Part shown: in pieces, positions 47,557 to 58,532 of the stretch | How the letters are laid out: each line of letters begins with the position of its first letter | Numbering within the stretch: position 1 is the stretch's first letter | NCBI GenBank assembly: GCA_903886275.1 | Contig: CAISLN010000083.1 | Span: 62,001 to 126,000 of the forward strand | Source: an uncultured beta proteobacterium | Lineage (GTDB): Bacteria; Pseudomonadota; Gammaproteobacteria; Burkholderiales; Burkholderiaceae_C | Reading direction: 5' to 3' | DNA length: 64,000 nucleotides | The notes under the pieces: generated by a model | What the model was told of the DNA's origin: nothing | Database searches by the model: none | What the model saw: only the letters and a program-made list of their open reading frames with translations | Position numbers and translations under genes: made by a program

Positions 47557-48078
47557 TTAGCGGTACTTGGCGTCCGCCTGCTTGGCCGCAGCGATCTGGG
47601 GCTCGTAACGATCACCGACTGCCAAGAGCATTTCCTTGGTGAAGTAGAGATCGCCACGCTTTTCGCCGTGGTATTCGAGGATGTGCGTTTCGACAATCGA
47701 GTCCACCGGGCAGCTCTCTTCGCAAAAGCCACAGAAAATACACTTGGTCAGGTCGATGTCGTAGCGCGAGGTGCGGCGTGAACCATCGGCGCGGACTTCG
47801 GACTCGATGGTGATGGCCATGGCCGGGCACACGGCCTCGCACAGCTTGCAGGCGATGCAACGCTCTTCGCCATTCTCATAGCGACGCAGCGCATGCAGGC
47901 CCCGAAAACGCGGCGACAGCGGCGTCTTTTCTTCGGGGAACTGGATGGTGACCTTGCGGCGAAACAGGTAGCGACCGGTCAGTGCCAAGCCCTTGAACAA
48001 CTCCACCAGCAAGAAGCTGTAGAGAAAGTCCTTGAGGGAAAACACCGAAGGCGTGCGGGGTACAAAATGGTTGGACAT
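47557..48078 (-). CDS. nuoI: NADH-quinone oxidoreductase subunit I
   Basis: Peripheral-arm ferredoxin-like subunit, 173 residues, carrying clusters N6a and N6b: [12 protein letters not shown] (about 72-83) and [12 protein letters not shown] (about 111-122). The start is at ATG 48078 (MSNHFVPR); an ATG five codons upstream is possible, but AAGGAT is better spaced for the downstream one. Confidence 0.96.
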   Translation of the reverse strand: MSNHFVPRTPSVFSLKDFLYSFLLVELFKGLALTGRYLFRRKVTIQFPEEKTPLSPRFRGLHALRRYENGEERCIACKLCEAVCPAMAITIESEVRADGSRRTSRYDIDLTKCIFCGFCEESCPVDSIVETHILEYHGEKRGDLYFTKEMLLAVGDRYEPQIAAAKQADAKYR

Positions 48079-48089
48079 GGGGTAATCCT

Positions 48090-49166
48090 TCACTTCCAGA
48101 TGTTGAAGGAGGTTTGCATCCAGATGCCCACCACGGTCAGCCAGACCAGTGTCAACGGAATGAACACCTTCCAGCCCAGGCGCATCACCTGGTCATAACG
48201 GAAGCGGGGGAAGGTGGCACGCACCCAGATAAAGAAGCTCACCACCAAGAAGGCCTTGGCACCGAGCCAGATCCAGCCGGGGATGAACTCCAGCGCAGCA
48301 AACGGTGACAGCCAGCCGCCCAGGAACATGACGGTGGCCAGCATGGAGATCAGCCACATATTGGCGTACTCGGCCAGGTAGAACATGGCGTAGGACATAC
48401 CGGAGTACTCCACCATGTGACCGGCCACGATTTCGGCTTCGCCTTCGACCACGTCAAACGGGTGGCGGTTGGTTTCGGCCAGGCCGGAGATGATGTAGAT
48501 CACAAAGATCGGCAGCAAGGGCAGCCAGTTCCAGGACAGAAAGCCCATGCCGGCCTCTGCGAACTGGCCCTTGCCCTGCACCAGCACGATGTCGGTCATG
48601 TTCATGCTTCCGGTCACCATCAACACCACCACCAGGCAAAAGCCCATGGCAATTTCATAGCTCACCATTTGTGCCGAGGCACGGATGGCGCCCAGGAAGG
48701 CGTACTTGGAGTTGGAGGCCCAGCCGGAGATGACCACGCCGTAAACTTCCATCGAGGCAATCGCCATCACATAGAGCAGGCCGGCATTCACATTGGCCAG
48801 TGCCTGGTCGGGACCGAAAGGCACCACCGCCCATGCGGCCATGGCCGGCATGATGGTCAGCACCGGGCCGATAAAGAACAGTCCCTTGCTGGCGGCCGTA
48901 GGCACCAGAATTTCTTTGGTCAGCAGCTTCATCGCATCGGCGATGGGCTGCAGCAAGCCCCAGGGACCCACACGATTCGGTCCGAGGCGCACCTGCATCC
49001 AGCCCAGGAACTTGCGCTCCCACAGCGTGGTGTAGGCCACAGCACCCATCAGGGGCAGCACCACGGCAACGATCTTGATCAGGGTCCAGAGAATGGGCCA
49101 GGCCAGGGCCGCCCACCAGGCTTGCGACAGCAGACCTGCGCCCGCGTTGAAGAGGGTATCGATCAT
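48090..49166 (-). CDS. nuoH: NADH-quinone oxidoreductase subunit H
   Basis: Membrane subunit that with NuoB and NuoD forms the quinone site, 358 residues, about eight helices. Conserved blocks are [21 protein letters not shown] and [19 protein letters not shown] with the acidic E-channel residues. It overlaps the nuoG stop by 4 bases. Confidence 0.97.
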   Translation of the reverse strand: MIDTLFNAGAGLLSQAWWAALAWPILWTLIKIVAVVLPLMGAVAYTTLWERKFLGWMQVRLGPNRVGPWGLLQPIADAMKLLTKEILVPTAASKGLFFIGPVLTIMPAMAAWAVVPFGPDQALANVNAGLLYVMAIASMEVYGVVISGWASNSKYAFLGAIRASAQMVSYEIAMGFCLVVVLMVTGSMNMTDIVLVQGKGQFAEAGMGFLSWNWLPLLPIFVIYIISGLAETNRHPFDVVEGEAEIVAGHMVEYSGMSYAMFYLAEYANMWLISMLATVMFLGGWLSPFAALEFIPGWIWLGAKAFLVVSFFIWVRATFPRFRYDQVMRLGWKVFIPLTLVWLTVVGIWMQTSFNIWK

Positions 49167-51301
49167 GCCAGTGCCTCCTGTGCGCAGGGCATCGCCACAG
49201 CCGCGCGCCCATCAGCCGTCAACTGCAAGGAGGTGGCCCTGCGTACCATACCGTCCAATTGGTAAATTGCCGCCACGACCGGCTCGGACACGGCCGGGCT
49301 CAGGTCAATCGCCGCCTTGCTCACATTGCCCAGACTTGCTGCCGGAGCAAACTCGGGGACGCCCGCCGGATGCATGGCGACCAGCACCTCTTGCGCGGAG
49401 TCGAAATCAAAACCGGGCAGACCCAGCAGATTGGCCAGCACGCGTATCACCTTCCATGCCGGACGGGCTTCACCGGCCGGGCGCACCACAGCGTGGAAGC
49501 TTTGCACACGGCCTTCGGCATTGACGAAGGTACCGGCGGTTTCGGTGAACGGGGCAATCGGCAGCAACACGTCGCTGAAGTCCATATTGGCCTTGAAGGC
49601 GCTCAGCGTGACCACCATGTCGGCCTTGGCCAACGCCAGCACAGACAGGGCACCTGCGGCACTGTCAAACACCGGCTCGGTATGCAGCAGGATCGCAGCC
49701 TTGAGGCCACCGGACAGCATCTGGCCAGCGTTGAGTCCACCGGCTCCTGGTACGGCACCGGCGAGTTGGGCGCCCACGGTATTGGCGGCCTCGGTCAGGT
49801 AACCGACAGTGGCACCCGTTTGTTCTGCCATCCAGTTGGCCAGCGCCAGCAGGCTGGAAGCCTTGGCGTGGTGGGCTGCGGCATTGCCCAGCAAAATGGC
49901 CTTGCGTTCGCCGCCCAGCAGGCTGGTGGCGATGGCTTTCGCCTGTGCAGTCACATTGCCAACGGCAGGAGCTGCAACGCCCTTTTCAGCAGCAATGGCA
50001 GCGGCAATATCGGCCAGCGCCTGCACCCAGTGCGACGAAGGCACATTCAGTACGTTCTCCACCGGCAGAGCCCAGTCAAACGACTGCGCGTTGAGTGCAC
50101 TGACCTGGCAACCGAGCTTGGCGGCCTGGCGAATGCGCTGTGCAAACAGGGGATGGTCCTTGCGCAGGTTGGAACCTACCACCAGCACACGCTCCAGATG
50201 GGTGAGCGAGGCAATTGGAGTGCCCAGGTAACGGGCCCGGCCTGAGGCTTCGAACTCGGCATTGCGCAGACGGTAGTCGATATTTTCGCTGCCCAGGGCG
50301 CGCACAAAGGCGCCGGCCAAGTGCAACTCTTCGAGCGTGCTGTGCGGGCTGACCAGGGCACCAATGGATGCGGCGCCATGGTCGGCCTTGATCTGCTTGA
50401 GGCCATTGGCCACATATTCGAGCGCGGTCTGCCAGTCCACCGTCTTCCACTCGCCGCCCTGCTTGAGCATGGGCGCGTTCAGGCGCTCGGCGCTGTTGAG
50501 CGCTTCATAAGAGAAGCGGTCGCGGTCGGCAATCCAGCATTCGTTAACGGCTTCGTTTTCCAAGGGCACCACGCGCAGCACCTTGTTGTTCTTGACCTGG
50601 ATGATCAGGTTGGAACCGGTGGAGTCATGCGGGCTGACCGACTTGCGACGCGACAGTTCCCAGGTGCGGGCGCTGTAGCGGAAAGGCTTGCTGGTGAGAG
50701 CGCCCACCGGGCAGATGTCGATCATGTTGCCCGAGAGTTCGGAGTCCACCGACAGGCCGACAAAGGTTTCGATCTCGGTGTGCTCACCGCGGTTGGACAT
50801 GCCCAGCTCCATCACGCCGGCAACTTCCTGGCCAAAACGCACGCAGCGTGTGCAGTGGATGCAACGGCTCATCTCTTCCATGGAGATCAGCGGGCCGACT
50901 TCCTTGTGGAAGACCACGCGCTTTTCTTCCTCGTAGCGCGAGTTAGAGGCTCCGTAGCCCACGGCCAGATCCTGCAACTGGCATTCGCCACCCTGGTCGC
51001 AGATGGGGCAATCGAGCGGGTGGTTGATGAGCAAAAACTCCATCACCGACTTTTGTGCCTTGATCGCCTTGTCACTCTTGGTGCGCACAATCATGCCCTG
51101 GGTCACAGGCGTGGCGCAGGCAGGCATGGGTTTGGGCATCTTCTCCACATCAACCAGGCACATGCGGCAGTTGGCCGCAATGCTGAGCTTCTTGTGGTAA
51201 CAAAAATGGGGAATATAGGTTCCAGCTTTGTCGGCCGCATGCATCACCATGCTGCCTTCAGAGATTTCTACCTTCTTACCGTCGAGTTCGATTTCAATCA
51301 T
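49163..51301 (-). CDS. nuoG: NADH-quinone oxidoreductase subunit G
   Basis: Largest peripheral subunit, 712 residues. The N-terminal ferredoxin domain binds 2Fe-2S cluster N1b (Cys in [15 protein letters not shown]) and clusters N4/N5 ([21 protein letters not shown]); the rest is a molybdopterin-oxidoreductase-like domain without cofactor, about 220-700. At 712 residues it is shorter than E. coli NuoG (about 900). Confidence 0.96.
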   Translation of the reverse strand: MIEIELDGKKVEISEGSMVMHAADKAGTYIPHFCYHKKLSIAANCRMCLVDVEKMPKPMPACATPVTQGMIVRTKSDKAIKAQKSVMEFLLINHPLDCPICDQGGECQLQDLAVGYGASNSRYEEEKRVVFHKEVGPLISMEEMSRCIHCTRCVRFGQEVAGVMELGMSNRGEHTEIETFVGLSVDSELSGNMIDICPVGALTSKPFRYSARTWELSRRKSVSPHDSTGSNLIIQVKNNKVLRVVPLENEAVNECWIADRDRFSYEALNSAERLNAPMLKQGGEWKTVDWQTALEYVANGLKQIKADHGAASIGALVSPHSTLEELHLAGAFVRALGSENIDYRLRNAEFEASGRARYLGTPIASLTHLERVLVVGSNLRKDHPLFAQRIRQAAKLGCQVSALNAQSFDWALPVENVLNVPSSHWVQALADIAAAIAAEKGVAAPAVGNVTAQAKAIATSLLGGERKAILLGNAAAHHAKASSLLALANWMAEQTGATVGYLTEAANTVGAQLAGAVPGAGGLNAGQMLSGGLKAAILLHTEPVFDSAAGALSVLALAKADMVVTLSAFKANMDFSDVLLPIAPFTETAGTFVNAEGRVQSFHAVVRPAGEARPAWKVIRVLANLLGLPGFDFDSAQEVLVAMHPAGVPEFAPAASLGNVSKAAIDLSPAVSEPVVAAIYQLDGMVRRATSLQLTADGRAAVAMPCAQEALA

Positions 51302-51315
51302 GCTTTTTGACCCGG

Positions 51316-52692
51316 TCAGACACTGGCCGTGACCATGCAGGTCTTGTGCTCAATGTGGTGCACAAATTCGTGCCGGAAATGCTTGATCATGGCGCGCACC
51401 GGCATGGCCGCTGCGTCGCCCAGGGCGCAGATGGTGCGGCCCATGATGTTCTCGGCCACGTTGTCCAGCAGGTCCAGATCGGCGGCGCGACCCTGGCCGC
51501 CCTCAATGCGATCGACCACACGCGACAACCAGCCCGTGCCTTCGCGGCAGGGCGTGCACTGGCCACAGGACTCGTGGGCATAAAAGTAGCTCAGACGCTG
51601 CAGGGCCTTGACCATGCAACGGCTGTCGTCGATGACAATGACCGCGCCCGAACCCAGCATGGAGCCGGCCTTGGCAATCGAGTCGTAGTCCATGGTGCAT
51701 TCCATGATGATGGACGCAGGCAACACCGGCGAAGAAGATCCACCGGGGATGACGGCCTTCAGGGTACGGCCCTTGCGCACGCCACCGGCGAGTTCCAACA
51801 GCTTGGCAAACGGCGTACCCATGGGCACTTCGTAATTGCCGGGCAGCTCCACATCGCCGCTGACCGAGTAAATCTTGGTGCCGCCGTTGTTGGGCTTGCC
51901 GCATTCCAAATAGGCCTGGCCGCCGTTGCGAATGATCCAGGGAACGGCCGCGAAGGTTTCGGTGTTGTTGATGGTGGTGGGCTTGCCGTACATGCCAAAG
52001 CTGGCAGGAAACGGTGGCTTGAAGCGGGGTTGGCCCTTCTTTCCTTCGAGCGACTCCAGCAGCGCGGTTTCTTCGCCGCAGATATAGGCGCCAAAGCCGT
52101 GGGCTGCGTGCAATTGGAAGCTGAACTCGCCGCCCAGGATGTTGTCGCCCAGGTAACCGGCGGCCCGCGCCTCTTCCAGGGCTTCTTCGAAGCGGTCGTA
52201 GGAGGCAAAAATTTCGCCGTGGATGTAGTTGTAACCCACGCTCACGCCCATGGCGTAAGCGGCAATGATCATGCCCTCAATCACGATGTGCGGATTGAAT
52301 TGCAGAATGTCACGGTCCTTGCAGGTACCGGGTTCGCCTTCGTCGGAATTACAGACCAGGTATTTCTGACCCGGGAACTTGCGCGGCATGAAGCTCCACT
52401 TCAGGCCGGTGGGAAAACCCGCACCGCCGCGACCACGCAGGGCCGATTCCTTGACGGTGGCAATCACCTGGTCCTGGCTCATGCCCAGGAGGCCGGTCTC
52501 GGCATGGGGCGCTGCGCCATCTTTGCCCAGCACCTTGCGCAGGGCTGCATAGCCGCCGCGTGCTTCGTAGTCTTTCAGGCGCCAATTGGAGCCATTGAGT
52601 CCGGCATAAATCTGCGGGTTGATGTGGCGGTCGTGAAAGCAGGTCTCTGCGCCGGTGGCGGCGAACTGGTCGATGATGTCCTGTGCGCTCAT
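51316..52692 (-). CDS. nuoF: NADH-quinone oxidoreductase subunit F
   Basis: NADH- and FMN-binding subunit, 458 residues, with cluster N3. The nucleotide and FMN loop [19 protein letters not shown], the [15 protein letters not shown] block and the iron-sulfur motif [10 protein letters not shown] are present. It overlaps nuoE by 4 bases. Confidence 0.97.
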   Translation of the reverse strand: MSAQDIIDQFAATGAETCFHDRHINPQIYAGLNGSNWRLKDYEARGGYAALRKVLGKDGAAPHAETGLLGMSQDQVIATVKESALRGRGGAGFPTGLKWSFMPRKFPGQKYLVCNSDEGEPGTCKDRDILQFNPHIVIEGMIIAAYAMGVSVGYNYIHGEIFASYDRFEEALEEARAAGYLGDNILGGEFSFQLHAAHGFGAYICGEETALLESLEGKKGQPRFKPPFPASFGMYGKPTTINNTETFAAVPWIIRNGGQAYLECGKPNNGGTKIYSVSGDVELPGNYEVPMGTPFAKLLELAGGVRKGRTLKAVIPGGSSSPVLPASIIMECTMDYDSIAKAGSMLGSGAVIVIDDSRCMVKALQRLSYFYAHESCGQCTPCREGTGWLSRVVDRIEGGQGRAADLDLLDNVAENIMGRTICALGDAAAMPVRAMIKHFRHEFVHHIEHKTCMVTASV

Positions 52693-53180
52693 GCCTTGCC
52701 TTCCGCGGCACGGATGCCGTCAACCAACTGGTCGAGCTTGTCATTGGACATAAAGCTGCACATCTTGCGGTCATTCACCAGCAACACCGGAGAGTCGGCG
52801 CAGGCGCCCAAGCACTCGCTTTGTTGCAGGGTAAACAGGCCGTCCGTTGTGGTTTCACCCATATGGATGCCCAGTTTGTGCTCCAGATGGTGCAAGGCTT
52901 TTTGGCCGTCGCGCAACTGGCAGGGCAAATTGGTGCAGACATTGAGCTTGTACTTGCCAACCGGGCGCTGGTTGTACATGTTGTAGAAGGTGGTGACCTC
53001 GTGCACGGCCATGGGCGCCATGCCCAGGTAGTCGGCAATCACTTTTTCGCTGTCCGGGCTGACATGGCCCAGCTCCTGCTGGACGATACCCAAGCAGGCC
53101 ATGACTGCGGACTGCTTGTGCTCTGCGGGGTACTTGGCAACTTCTTTGTCGAAGCGCGCTTTGGTAGCGTCGGAGATCAT
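52689..53180 (-). CDS. nuoE: NADH-quinone oxidoreductase subunit E
   Basis: Thioredoxin-like 2Fe-2S subunit (cluster N1a), 163 residues. Four cysteine ligands are visible in the pattern VCTNLPC ... CLGACADSP. It overlaps both nuoD and nuoF by 4 bases, giving translational coupling across D-E-F. Confidence 0.97.
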   Translation of the reverse strand: MISDATKARFDKEVAKYPAEHKQSAVMACLGIVQQELGHVSPDSEKVIADYLGMAPMAVHEVTTFYNMYNQRPVGKYKLNVCTNLPCQLRDGQKALHHLEHKLGIHMGETTTDGLFTLQQSECLGACADSPVLLVNDRKMCSFMSNDKLDQLVDGIRAAEGKA

Positions 53181-54430
53181 CGATCAATCTCTCCAAAAAC
53201 AATATCGATAGTGCCGATCACGGCGACGGCGTCGGCAATCATGTGCCCCGTGGCCAGCTCATTGAGAGCGGACAGGTGTACAAAGCCGGGCGGACGAATC
53301 TTCAAACGGTAGGGCTTGTTAGCGCCATCGCTGACAATATAAATACCAAACTCACCCTTGGGATGCTCAACGGCGGCATAGGCCTCGCCTTCGGGTACAC
53401 GGAAGCCTTCGGAGAAGAGCTTGAAGTGGTGGATCAGCTCTTCCATGCTGGTCTTCATGGACTCGCGCGAAGGCGGTGCGACCTTGTGGTTGTCGGTGAT
53501 GACAGGGCCGGGGTTGGCACGCAGCCAGGTGACGCACTGCTTGATCAGTTCGTTGGACTGCTTCATCTCTTCCATGCGCACGAGATAGCGGTCGTACACG
53601 TCGCCGGTCTTGCCGACCGGGATGTCGAAGTCGAGCTGGTCATAGACCTCGTAGGGCTGCTTCTTGCGCAAATCCCAGGCAATGCCGGAACCACGCAGCA
53701 TGGGGCCGGTAAAGCCCAGGTTCAGGGCGCGCTCGGGCGTCACGATACCGATGTCCACGGTGCGCTGTTTCCAGATGCGGTTGTCGGTAAACAGCGTATG
53801 GTATTCGCCCAGCAACGTGGGAAAGCGCGTGGTGAAATCGGTGATGTAGTCCAGCAGTGAGCCCTGGCGGTTGCGGTTGAGCTCTTCGATACCCTTGGCG
53901 TTGCGGACCTTGCTGGCCTTGAACTGCGGCATGGTTTCGGGCAGGTCGCGGTACACGCCACCCGGACGGAAATAGGCCGCATGCATGCGCGCGCCGCTGA
54001 CGGCCTCGTACATGTCAAACAGGTCTTCGCGTTCGCGAAAGGTGTAGATCAGGATGGTGGAGCTGCCCAGGTCATTGCCGTGCGAGCCCAACCACATCAG
54101 GTGGTTCAGCAGGCGCGTGATTTCGGCAAACAGCACGCGTATATATTGCGCGCGAATCGGCACTTCAATACCCAGCAGCTTTTCGATAGCCAAACAATAG
54201 GCATGCTCATTGCTCATCATCGACACATAGTCCAACCTATCCATGTAGGGCAGGGATTGGATATAGGTCTTGGTCTCGGCCAGCTTTTCGGTGGCGCGGT
54301 GCAACAGGCCGATGTGGGGGTCGGCGCGTTGAATGACTTCGCCATCGAGCTCCAGCACCAGGCGCAGCACACCGTGCGCTGCCGGATGCTGGGGACCAAA
54401 ATTTAGCGTGTAGTTTTTAATCTCGGCCAT
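53177..54430 (-). CDS. nuoD: NADH-quinone oxidoreductase subunit D
   Basis: 49-kDa-type subunit lining the quinone cavity, 417 residues. Conserved are [22 protein letters not shown], the [14 protein letters not shown] block with the quinone-site histidine and [11 protein letters not shown]. The N-terminal codons and Shine-Dalgarno are duplicated imperfectly just upstream (separate entry). GAGAGG lies 11 bases before the ATG. Confidence 0.97.
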   Translation of the reverse strand: MAEIKNYTLNFGPQHPAAHGVLRLVLELDGEVIQRADPHIGLLHRATEKLAETKTYIQSLPYMDRLDYVSMMSNEHAYCLAIEKLLGIEVPIRAQYIRVLFAEITRLLNHLMWLGSHGNDLGSSTILIYTFREREDLFDMYEAVSGARMHAAYFRPGGVYRDLPETMPQFKASKVRNAKGIEELNRNRQGSLLDYITDFTTRFPTLLGEYHTLFTDNRIWKQRTVDIGIVTPERALNLGFTGPMLRGSGIAWDLRKKQPYEVYDQLDFDIPVGKTGDVYDRYLVRMEEMKQSNELIKQCVTWLRANPGPVITDNHKVAPPSRESMKTSMEELIHHFKLFSEGFRVPEGEAYAAVEHPKGEFGIYIVSDGANKPYRLKIRPPGFVHLSALNELATGHMIADAVAVIGTIDIVFGEIDR

Positions 54431-54458
54431 TGCCTAAGCCTCTCGCGTGCTGTTGCTG
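54396..54458. repeat. Direct repeat copy 1 (nuoD translation start)
   Basis: 63 bases covering the first nuoD codons, ATG and Shine-Dalgarno; they match 54525-54587 at 58 of 63 positions with no gaps, offset by 129 bases. Confidence 0.85.
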
Positions 54459-54559
54459 CGCTGAATTTCGGTGCAGGCTGACTTCGCAATAGCGAAGTCA
54501 AGCACGCTCAGCGGGCGGCCGGAGCCAAAATTCAGCGTGTAGTTTTTAATCTCGGCCAT
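54434..54559 (-). CDS. 41-residue upstream ORF made from a duplicated nuoD start
   Basis: ATG 54559 begins [12 protein letters not shown], identical to the first 12 residues of NuoD, then diverges into GSGRPLSVLDFAIAKSACTE and stops at TAG 54434. The stop lies 3 bases before the nuoD ATG. It keeps a good Shine-Dalgarno (GAGAGG), so ribosomes initiating here would end next to the real start. Most simply it is a by-product of a local duplication; it could act as a leader peptide that couples nuoC and nuoD translation. No independent function is suggested. Confidence 0.4.
   Translation of the reverse strand: MAEIKNYTLNFGSGRPLSVLDFAIAKSACTEIQRSNSTREA
54459..54537 (-). other. Fold-back element between the nuoD-start copies
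   Basis: An outer 10-bp perfect inverted repeat (CGCTGAATTT at 54459-54468 and AAATTCAGCG at 54528-54537) encloses an inner perfect 9-bp stem with a 4-base loop (TGACTTCGC at 54479-54487, GCGAAGTCA at 54492-54500). The right outer arm is part of repeat copy 2. Confidence 0.7.
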
Positions 54560-54587
54560 TACTTAAGCCTCTCGCGTACGGTTGCTG
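54525..54587. repeat. Direct repeat copy 2 (duplicated nuoD start)
   Basis: Second copy of the 63-base unit, 129 bases upstream of the first in transcription order, just after nuoC. The first 36 nuoD coding bases differ from the copy only at synonymous positions over the shared codons. Confidence 0.85.
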
Positions 54588-54597
54588 TCGTGGTGGC

Positions 54598-55209
54598 TCA
54601 TTTAGTCAGACCCCCGTATTTGTCTTCGCGGATCACACGCGGTGTGATCTCGCGCGCTTCGATAGTGACCGGTTGGTACACCACGCGCGCTGCTTCAGCG
54701 TCGTAGCGCATTTCCACATGGCCTTCGGCGGGGAAGTCCTTGCGAAAGGGATGTCCGATAAAGCCGTAGTCGGTGAGGATGCGGCGCAGGTCGTCGTGAC
54801 CTTCGAACACAATGCCAAACAGGTCGAACGCTTCGCGCTCGAACCAGTTGGCCGAGCTCCAAAGCTTGCTCAATGAGGCAACGATAGGCATGCCATCATC
54901 TGCCGCATACACCTTCAGGCGCAGGCGTTGGTTCAGCGACACCGACAGCAAATGCGAGACCGCGCAAAAGCGCAGGCCGTCATAGTCGCCGTTTTTGTAT
55001 TCGGAGTAATCGACGCCACACAGGTCAATCAATTGCTCAAACTTGCAACCCACACTGTCGCGCAGCAGCTCGGCAGCAGCCAGGTAGTCGGCAGCGGCCA
55101 CCACCAGAGTGACCTCACCCAGCGCTATCGATATGTTTAGCACCTTGTCACCCAGCGCAGCCAGCACGGCATCACGGGTCGCCTCGGGGCGAACGGAATA
55201 AATGGTCAT
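54598..55209 (-). CDS. nuoC: NADH-quinone oxidoreductase subunit C
   Basis: 30-kDa-type peripheral subunit, 203 residues. The family signature [39 protein letters not shown] (given here as positions about 122-160) is intact. It is a separate protein, not fused to NuoD as in E. coli. It is followed by an unusually long 167-base gap that holds the duplicated nuoD start. Confidence 0.96.
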   Translation of the reverse strand: MTIYSVRPEATRDAVLAALGDKVLNISIALGEVTLVVAAADYLAAAELLRDSVGCKFEQLIDLCGVDYSEYKNGDYDGLRFCAVSHLLSVSLNQRLRLKVYAADDGMPIVASLSKLWSSANWFEREAFDLFGIVFEGHDDLRRILTDYGFIGHPFRKDFPAEGHVEMRYDAEAARVVYQPVTIEAREITPRVIREDKYGGLTK

Positions 55210-55218
55210 GCTCTTCCT

Positions 55219-55698
55219 TTAGGCCCGGGCAATGGTCTGGGTGCGGCGAATTTTCAGTTGGAGCTGCATGATTCCGTAGATCAAGGCTTCTGCAGTCGGT
55301 GGGCAACCGGGCACATAGACGTCAACGGGAACAATGCGGTCGCAACCACGCACCACGGAGTAGCTGTAGTGGTAGTAACCACCGCCGTTGGCGCAGGAGC
55401 CCATGCTGATCACCCAGCGTGGCTCGGACATCTGGTCATAGACCTTGCGAAAGGCCGGCGCCATCTTGTTGGTCAAGGTGCCCGCAACAATCATCAGATC
55501 GGACTGGCGCGGACTGGCACGAAACACTTCGGCGCCAAAGCGACTCAGGTCGTAGCGAGCTGTTGCGGAATGCATCATCTCGACCGCACAGCACGCCAGA
55601 CCAAATGTCATGGGCCAGATGGAACCAGTCTTGGCCCAATTCATCACCGAGTCGTAACTCGTGGTGACAAAACCTTCTTTGAGTACACCTTCAATCAT
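55219..55698 (-). CDS. nuoB: NADH-quinone oxidoreductase subunit B
   Basis: PSST-type subunit binding cluster N2, 159 residues. The adjacent cysteine pair is in [11 protein letters not shown], with further ligands in [12 protein letters not shown] and [16 protein letters not shown] 55698 ([10 protein letters not shown]) was preferred over an extension upstream into nuoA. Confidence 0.97.
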   Translation of the reverse strand: MIEGVLKEGFVTTSYDSVMNWAKTGSIWPMTFGLACCAVEMMHSATARYDLSRFGAEVFRASPRQSDLMIVAGTLTNKMAPAFRKVYDQMSEPRWVISMGSCANGGGYYHYSYSVVRGCDRIVPVDVYVPGCPPTAEALIYGIMQLQLKIRRTQTIARA

Positions 55699-55702
55699 TT
55701 GA

Positions 55703-56062
55703 TTACTCCCAGTCCAGGGCGCCTTTTTTCCACATGTAGACAAACCCGACTGTGAGCACTGCCACAAACTCGAGACCTATCAGGAAGCCCATCAAGCCGG
55801 TTTCCTTGAGCGTGACCGCCCAGGGAAAAAGGAAGGCAGTTTCCAGATCAAACAAAATGAACAGAATGGCCACCAGGTAGTAGCGCACGTCAAACTTCAT
55901 ACGGGCATCTTCAAATGCCTCGAAGCCACATTCATAAGGGGAATTTTTTGCCGCGTCGGGCCGGTTGGGCCCCAGTACATATCCAATGACCTGGGGCGCG
56001 ACACCGATGCCGATGCCAACCAAGATGAACAGAAGGACGGGAAGATATTGATCGAGATTCAT
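55703..56062 (-). CDS. nuoA: NADH-quinone oxidoreductase subunit A
   Basis: Three-helix membrane subunit, 119 residues, with the typical loop [22 protein letters not shown] and the second-helix [15 protein letters not shown]. First gene of nuoABCDEFGHIJKLMN; it starts 60 bases after the tRNA-Leu gene. Confidence 0.97.
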   Translation of the reverse strand: MNLDQYLPVLLFILVGIGIGVAPQVIGYVLGPNRPDAAKNSPYECGFEAFEDARMKFDVRYYLVAILFILFDLETAFLFPWAVTLKETGLMGFLIGLEFVAVLTVGFVYMWKKGALDWE

Positions 56063-56122
56063 CTTGGGATCTAATCACCGTTAACTGCTTGCACCGGAAG
56101 TCCCGGTGCAAGCCACATTACC

Positions 56123-56207
56123 TGGTGCCGTCGGCGAGACTCGAACTCGCACAGCTTTCGCCACTACCCCCTCAAGATAGCGTGTCTACCAATTTCACCA
56201 CGACGGC
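56123..56207 (-). tRNA. tRNA-Leu (anticodon GAG)
   Basis: 85 nucleotides on the minus strand from GCCGTCGTGG to a genomically encoded CCA. The acceptor stem pairs GCCGTCG with CGACGGC; the D-arm (GAAATTGGTAGACACG), the anticodon loop CTTGAGG with anticodon GAG, a long class II variable arm and the T-arm GCGAGTTCGAGTCTCGC are recognisable. Its location between secG and nuoA is the conserved betaproteobacterial arrangement, and it may be cut out of the longer transcript. Confidence 0.96.
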
Positions 56208-56312
56208 GGCTTTTACTCACTGAACTCGCATGAGGCACCTTGCGGTATTAGCTCGTTCAGAAGCATCGGAGTTTACCCTGATTTCACCCCACTTCTTCTG
56301 GGGCGAATGTAT

Positions 56313-56669
56313 TTACTTGGCAGGAATTTGCGCCGCGCCAGACGCAGGAGCAACCGGTGCAGCAGGCGCCGCACTCGCTGCGGGAGCAACAGCAGCTGCA
56401 GACTCCAGAACGCTGCCCGAACTACTGGGGCGTTGGTTGCCAAAATAGGCCAGCGCCAGCGTACAGACAAAAAATACGGTGGCCAGCACGGCGGTGGTGC
56501 GGGACAAGAAATTGGCACTGCCACTGGCGCCAAATAGGCTGCCAGAGCCGCCGCTACCGAAGGCCGCACCCATGTCCGCGCCCTTGCCATGCTGCACCAA
56601 GATCAGACCAATCATGGACAGGGCCGACAACATCTGAACCGTCAAAATAATGGTTACCACTACGCTCAT
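56313..56669 (-). CDS. secG: Protein translocase subunit SecG
   Basis: Auxiliary SecYEG membrane subunit, 118 residues. Two hydrophobic helices (about 3-25 and 54-75) flank the conserved LVQHGKGADMGAAFGSGGSGSLFG loop. The C-terminal tail is Ala/Pro/Ser-rich (about 80-118), a common betaproteobacterial extension. It sits between tpiA and tRNA-Leu. Confidence 0.94.
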   Translation of the reverse strand: MSVVVTIILTVQMLSALSMIGLILVQHGKGADMGAAFGSGGSGSLFGASGSANFLSRTTAVLATVFFVCTLALAYFGNQRPSSSGSVLESAAAVAPAASAAPAAPVAPASGAAQIPAK

Positions 56670-56709
56670 ATTTCTCTCCTAAATCTCTTAAATAAGCTGC
56701 AGCATCGAC

Positions 56710-57453
56710 TTAGCGGGCGGCAGCAATGATGGCCAAAAAATCGGCCGGTTTCAGGGCGGCACCGCCCACCAGGCCGCCGTCAATATCCGGTTGCGCTAGC
56801 AGCTGCTCGGCATTGGCCGCATTCATGCTGCCGCCATACAGAATATGGATGCGATCGGCCTTTTCAGTGGCTGCCTGCAGTTGCGCACGCAAGACGGCAT
56901 GCACCTGCTGCGCCATTTCCGGCGTTGCGGTCTTGCCGGTACCTATGGCCCATACCGGCTCATAGGCCACCACGATCTCGCTGATGCAATGTCCATTGGC
57001 ATGGATCACCGCCGCCAGCTGGCGCTTGACCACTTCTTCGGTGCGACCCGCTTCGCGTTCGGCCAGCGTCTCACCCACGCACACAATGGGCGTGATGCCA
57101 GCGGCCAGGGCACGGGTGGCCTTGGCTGCCACGGTGGCATCGGTCTCGCCATGGTATTGGCGACGCTCCGAATGGCCCACGATGGCGTAGCGGGTGCCAA
57201 AGTCCTTCAACATCGCGGCCGAAATTTCACCGGTATAGGCGCCAGACTCCTGGGCCGACACATCCTGCGAACCCAACGCAATGCCAGTGCCTTCGACGAT
57301 GGCTTGCACCTGCGCCAAGTACACCGCTGGCACACAGACCGCGACCAGGCATTTCCAGTCGGCAGACTTTGCCAGCAAGGCGTCCAGCAGGGCCGCGTTG
57401 CTTGCTGCCGTACCGTTCATTTTCCAGTTACCGGCGATCAGTTTTTTCTTCAT
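56710..57453 (-). CDS. tpiA: Triose-phosphate isomerase
   Basis: Interconverts dihydroxyacetone phosphate and glyceraldehyde 3-phosphate, 247 residues, TIM barrel. Active-site residues are visible: N and K in AGNWKMNG, H in IVGHSERR, E in [12 protein letters not shown], plus the phosphate loop LYGGSMN and [12 protein letters not shown] 57453 overlaps the qor stop (ATGA). The longer upstream frame is only a shadow. Confidence 0.97.
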   Translation of the reverse strand: MKKKLIAGNWKMNGTAASNAALLDALLAKSADWKCLVAVCVPAVYLAQVQAIVEGTGIALGSQDVSAQESGAYTGEISAAMLKDFGTRYAIVGHSERRQYHGETDATVAAKATRALAAGITPIVCVGETLAEREAGRTEEVVKRQLAAVIHANGHCISEIVVAYEPVWAIGTGKTATPEMAQQVHAVLRAQLQAATEKADRIHILYGGSMNAANAEQLLAQPDIDGGLVGGAALKPADFLAIIAAAR

Positions 57454-58469
57454 GCTGTTCTCCAATTCAAAACTATTTTGCCCACATGTTGGTTGGACTC
57501 CATCAAGGCATGCGCTGCTGCTGCGCCGCTTCCCGTTAGCTCTTTGGCGTCCACCGCAGCAAACACGCTGTGAACCACCGGCTTGATGCTTCCCGCTTCC
57601 AGCAAAGGCCACACCTTGCTTAGACAGTTTCGCGCAATCGCCTGCTTGAAGGCAAGCGGTCGCACACGCAGGGTGGAGCCCGTCACGGTGAGGCGCTTGC
57701 GCAGCACCAGGCCGGCATTGATTTCGCTTTTGACACCGCCCTGCACCGCAATGATGACCAGACGTCCGTCTTCCGCCAAACAATTCAACTCGCGCGCCAC
57801 ATAGGCACCCGCCACCATGTCCAGAATCACATCCACACCGCGCCCGTTGGTCAGGCGATTCACTTCAACTTCGAAGTCCTGTGTCTTGTAATTGATGGCA
57901 TGGTCTGCACCCAGTGCACGAATCGCATCGCACTTGGCATCGCTGCCCGCAGTGGCGATCACCGTCGCACCCATGGCCCGGGCCAATTGGATAGCGGTCA
58001 CGCCAATACCGCTGGTGCCCCCCTGGACCAAGAGTATCTCGCCAGCCACCAGACGGCCGCGGTCAAACACATTGCTCCAGACGGTGAAAAAGGTTTCCGG
58101 CAGGCTGGCCGCTTCCACGTCGCTCAGGCCCTTGGGAACGGGCAGGCATTGGGCCACAGGCGCAACGCAGAACTCGGCATAACCACCACCAGCAACCAAC
58201 GCACAAATGCGCTCACCGATCTGCAGACCGGCGGCCTGCAGGGCCTGCGCATCACCGCTGACAATGGTTCCCGCAACTTCCAAACCTGGAATGTCAGAAG
58301 CGCCAGCAGGGGCAGGGTAATGCCCGGCACGCTGGAGCACATCGGGACGGTTCACGCCGCTGGCACTGACATGGATGCACAACTCACCCACGCCTGCAAC
58401 CGGCATGGGTCGCTCGGCCAGACGCAATACGTCCGGACCGCCAAAGGAGGCTATTTCAATGACTTTCAT
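57450..58469 (-). CDS. PIG3-type NAD(P)H-quinone oxidoreductase
   Basis: Zinc-free medium-chain dehydrogenase, 339 residues, of the quinone oxidoreductase/PIG3 group. Visible are the GroES-like N-terminal half ([20 protein letters not shown]), the cofactor loop [20 protein letters not shown] (Rossmann, about 147-166) and the family C-terminus NQHVGKIVL. Physiological substrate unknown. It overlaps tpiA and follows pnp. Confidence 0.92.
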   Translation of the reverse strand: MKVIEIASFGGPDVLRLAERPMPVAGVGELCIHVSASGVNRPDVLQRAGHYPAPAGASDIPGLEVAGTIVSGDAQALQAAGLQIGERICALVAGGGYAEFCVAPVAQCLPVPKGLSDVEAASLPETFFTVWSNVFDRGRLVAGEILLVQGGTSGIGVTAIQLARAMGATVIATAGSDAKCDAIRALGADHAINYKTQDFEVEVNRLTNGRGVDVILDMVAGAYVARELNCLAEDGRLVIIAVQGGVKSEINAGLVLRKRLTVTGSTLRVRPLAFKQAIARNCLSKVWPLLEAGSIKPVVHSVFAAVDAKELTGSGAAAAHALMESNQHVGKIVLNWRTA

Positions 58470-58532
58470 GGCTTGTCGATCAAGCCCCCCTGTGCTTTCA
58501 CACAGAGGAAGCTTGTTGCTATGGTGGTCGCC

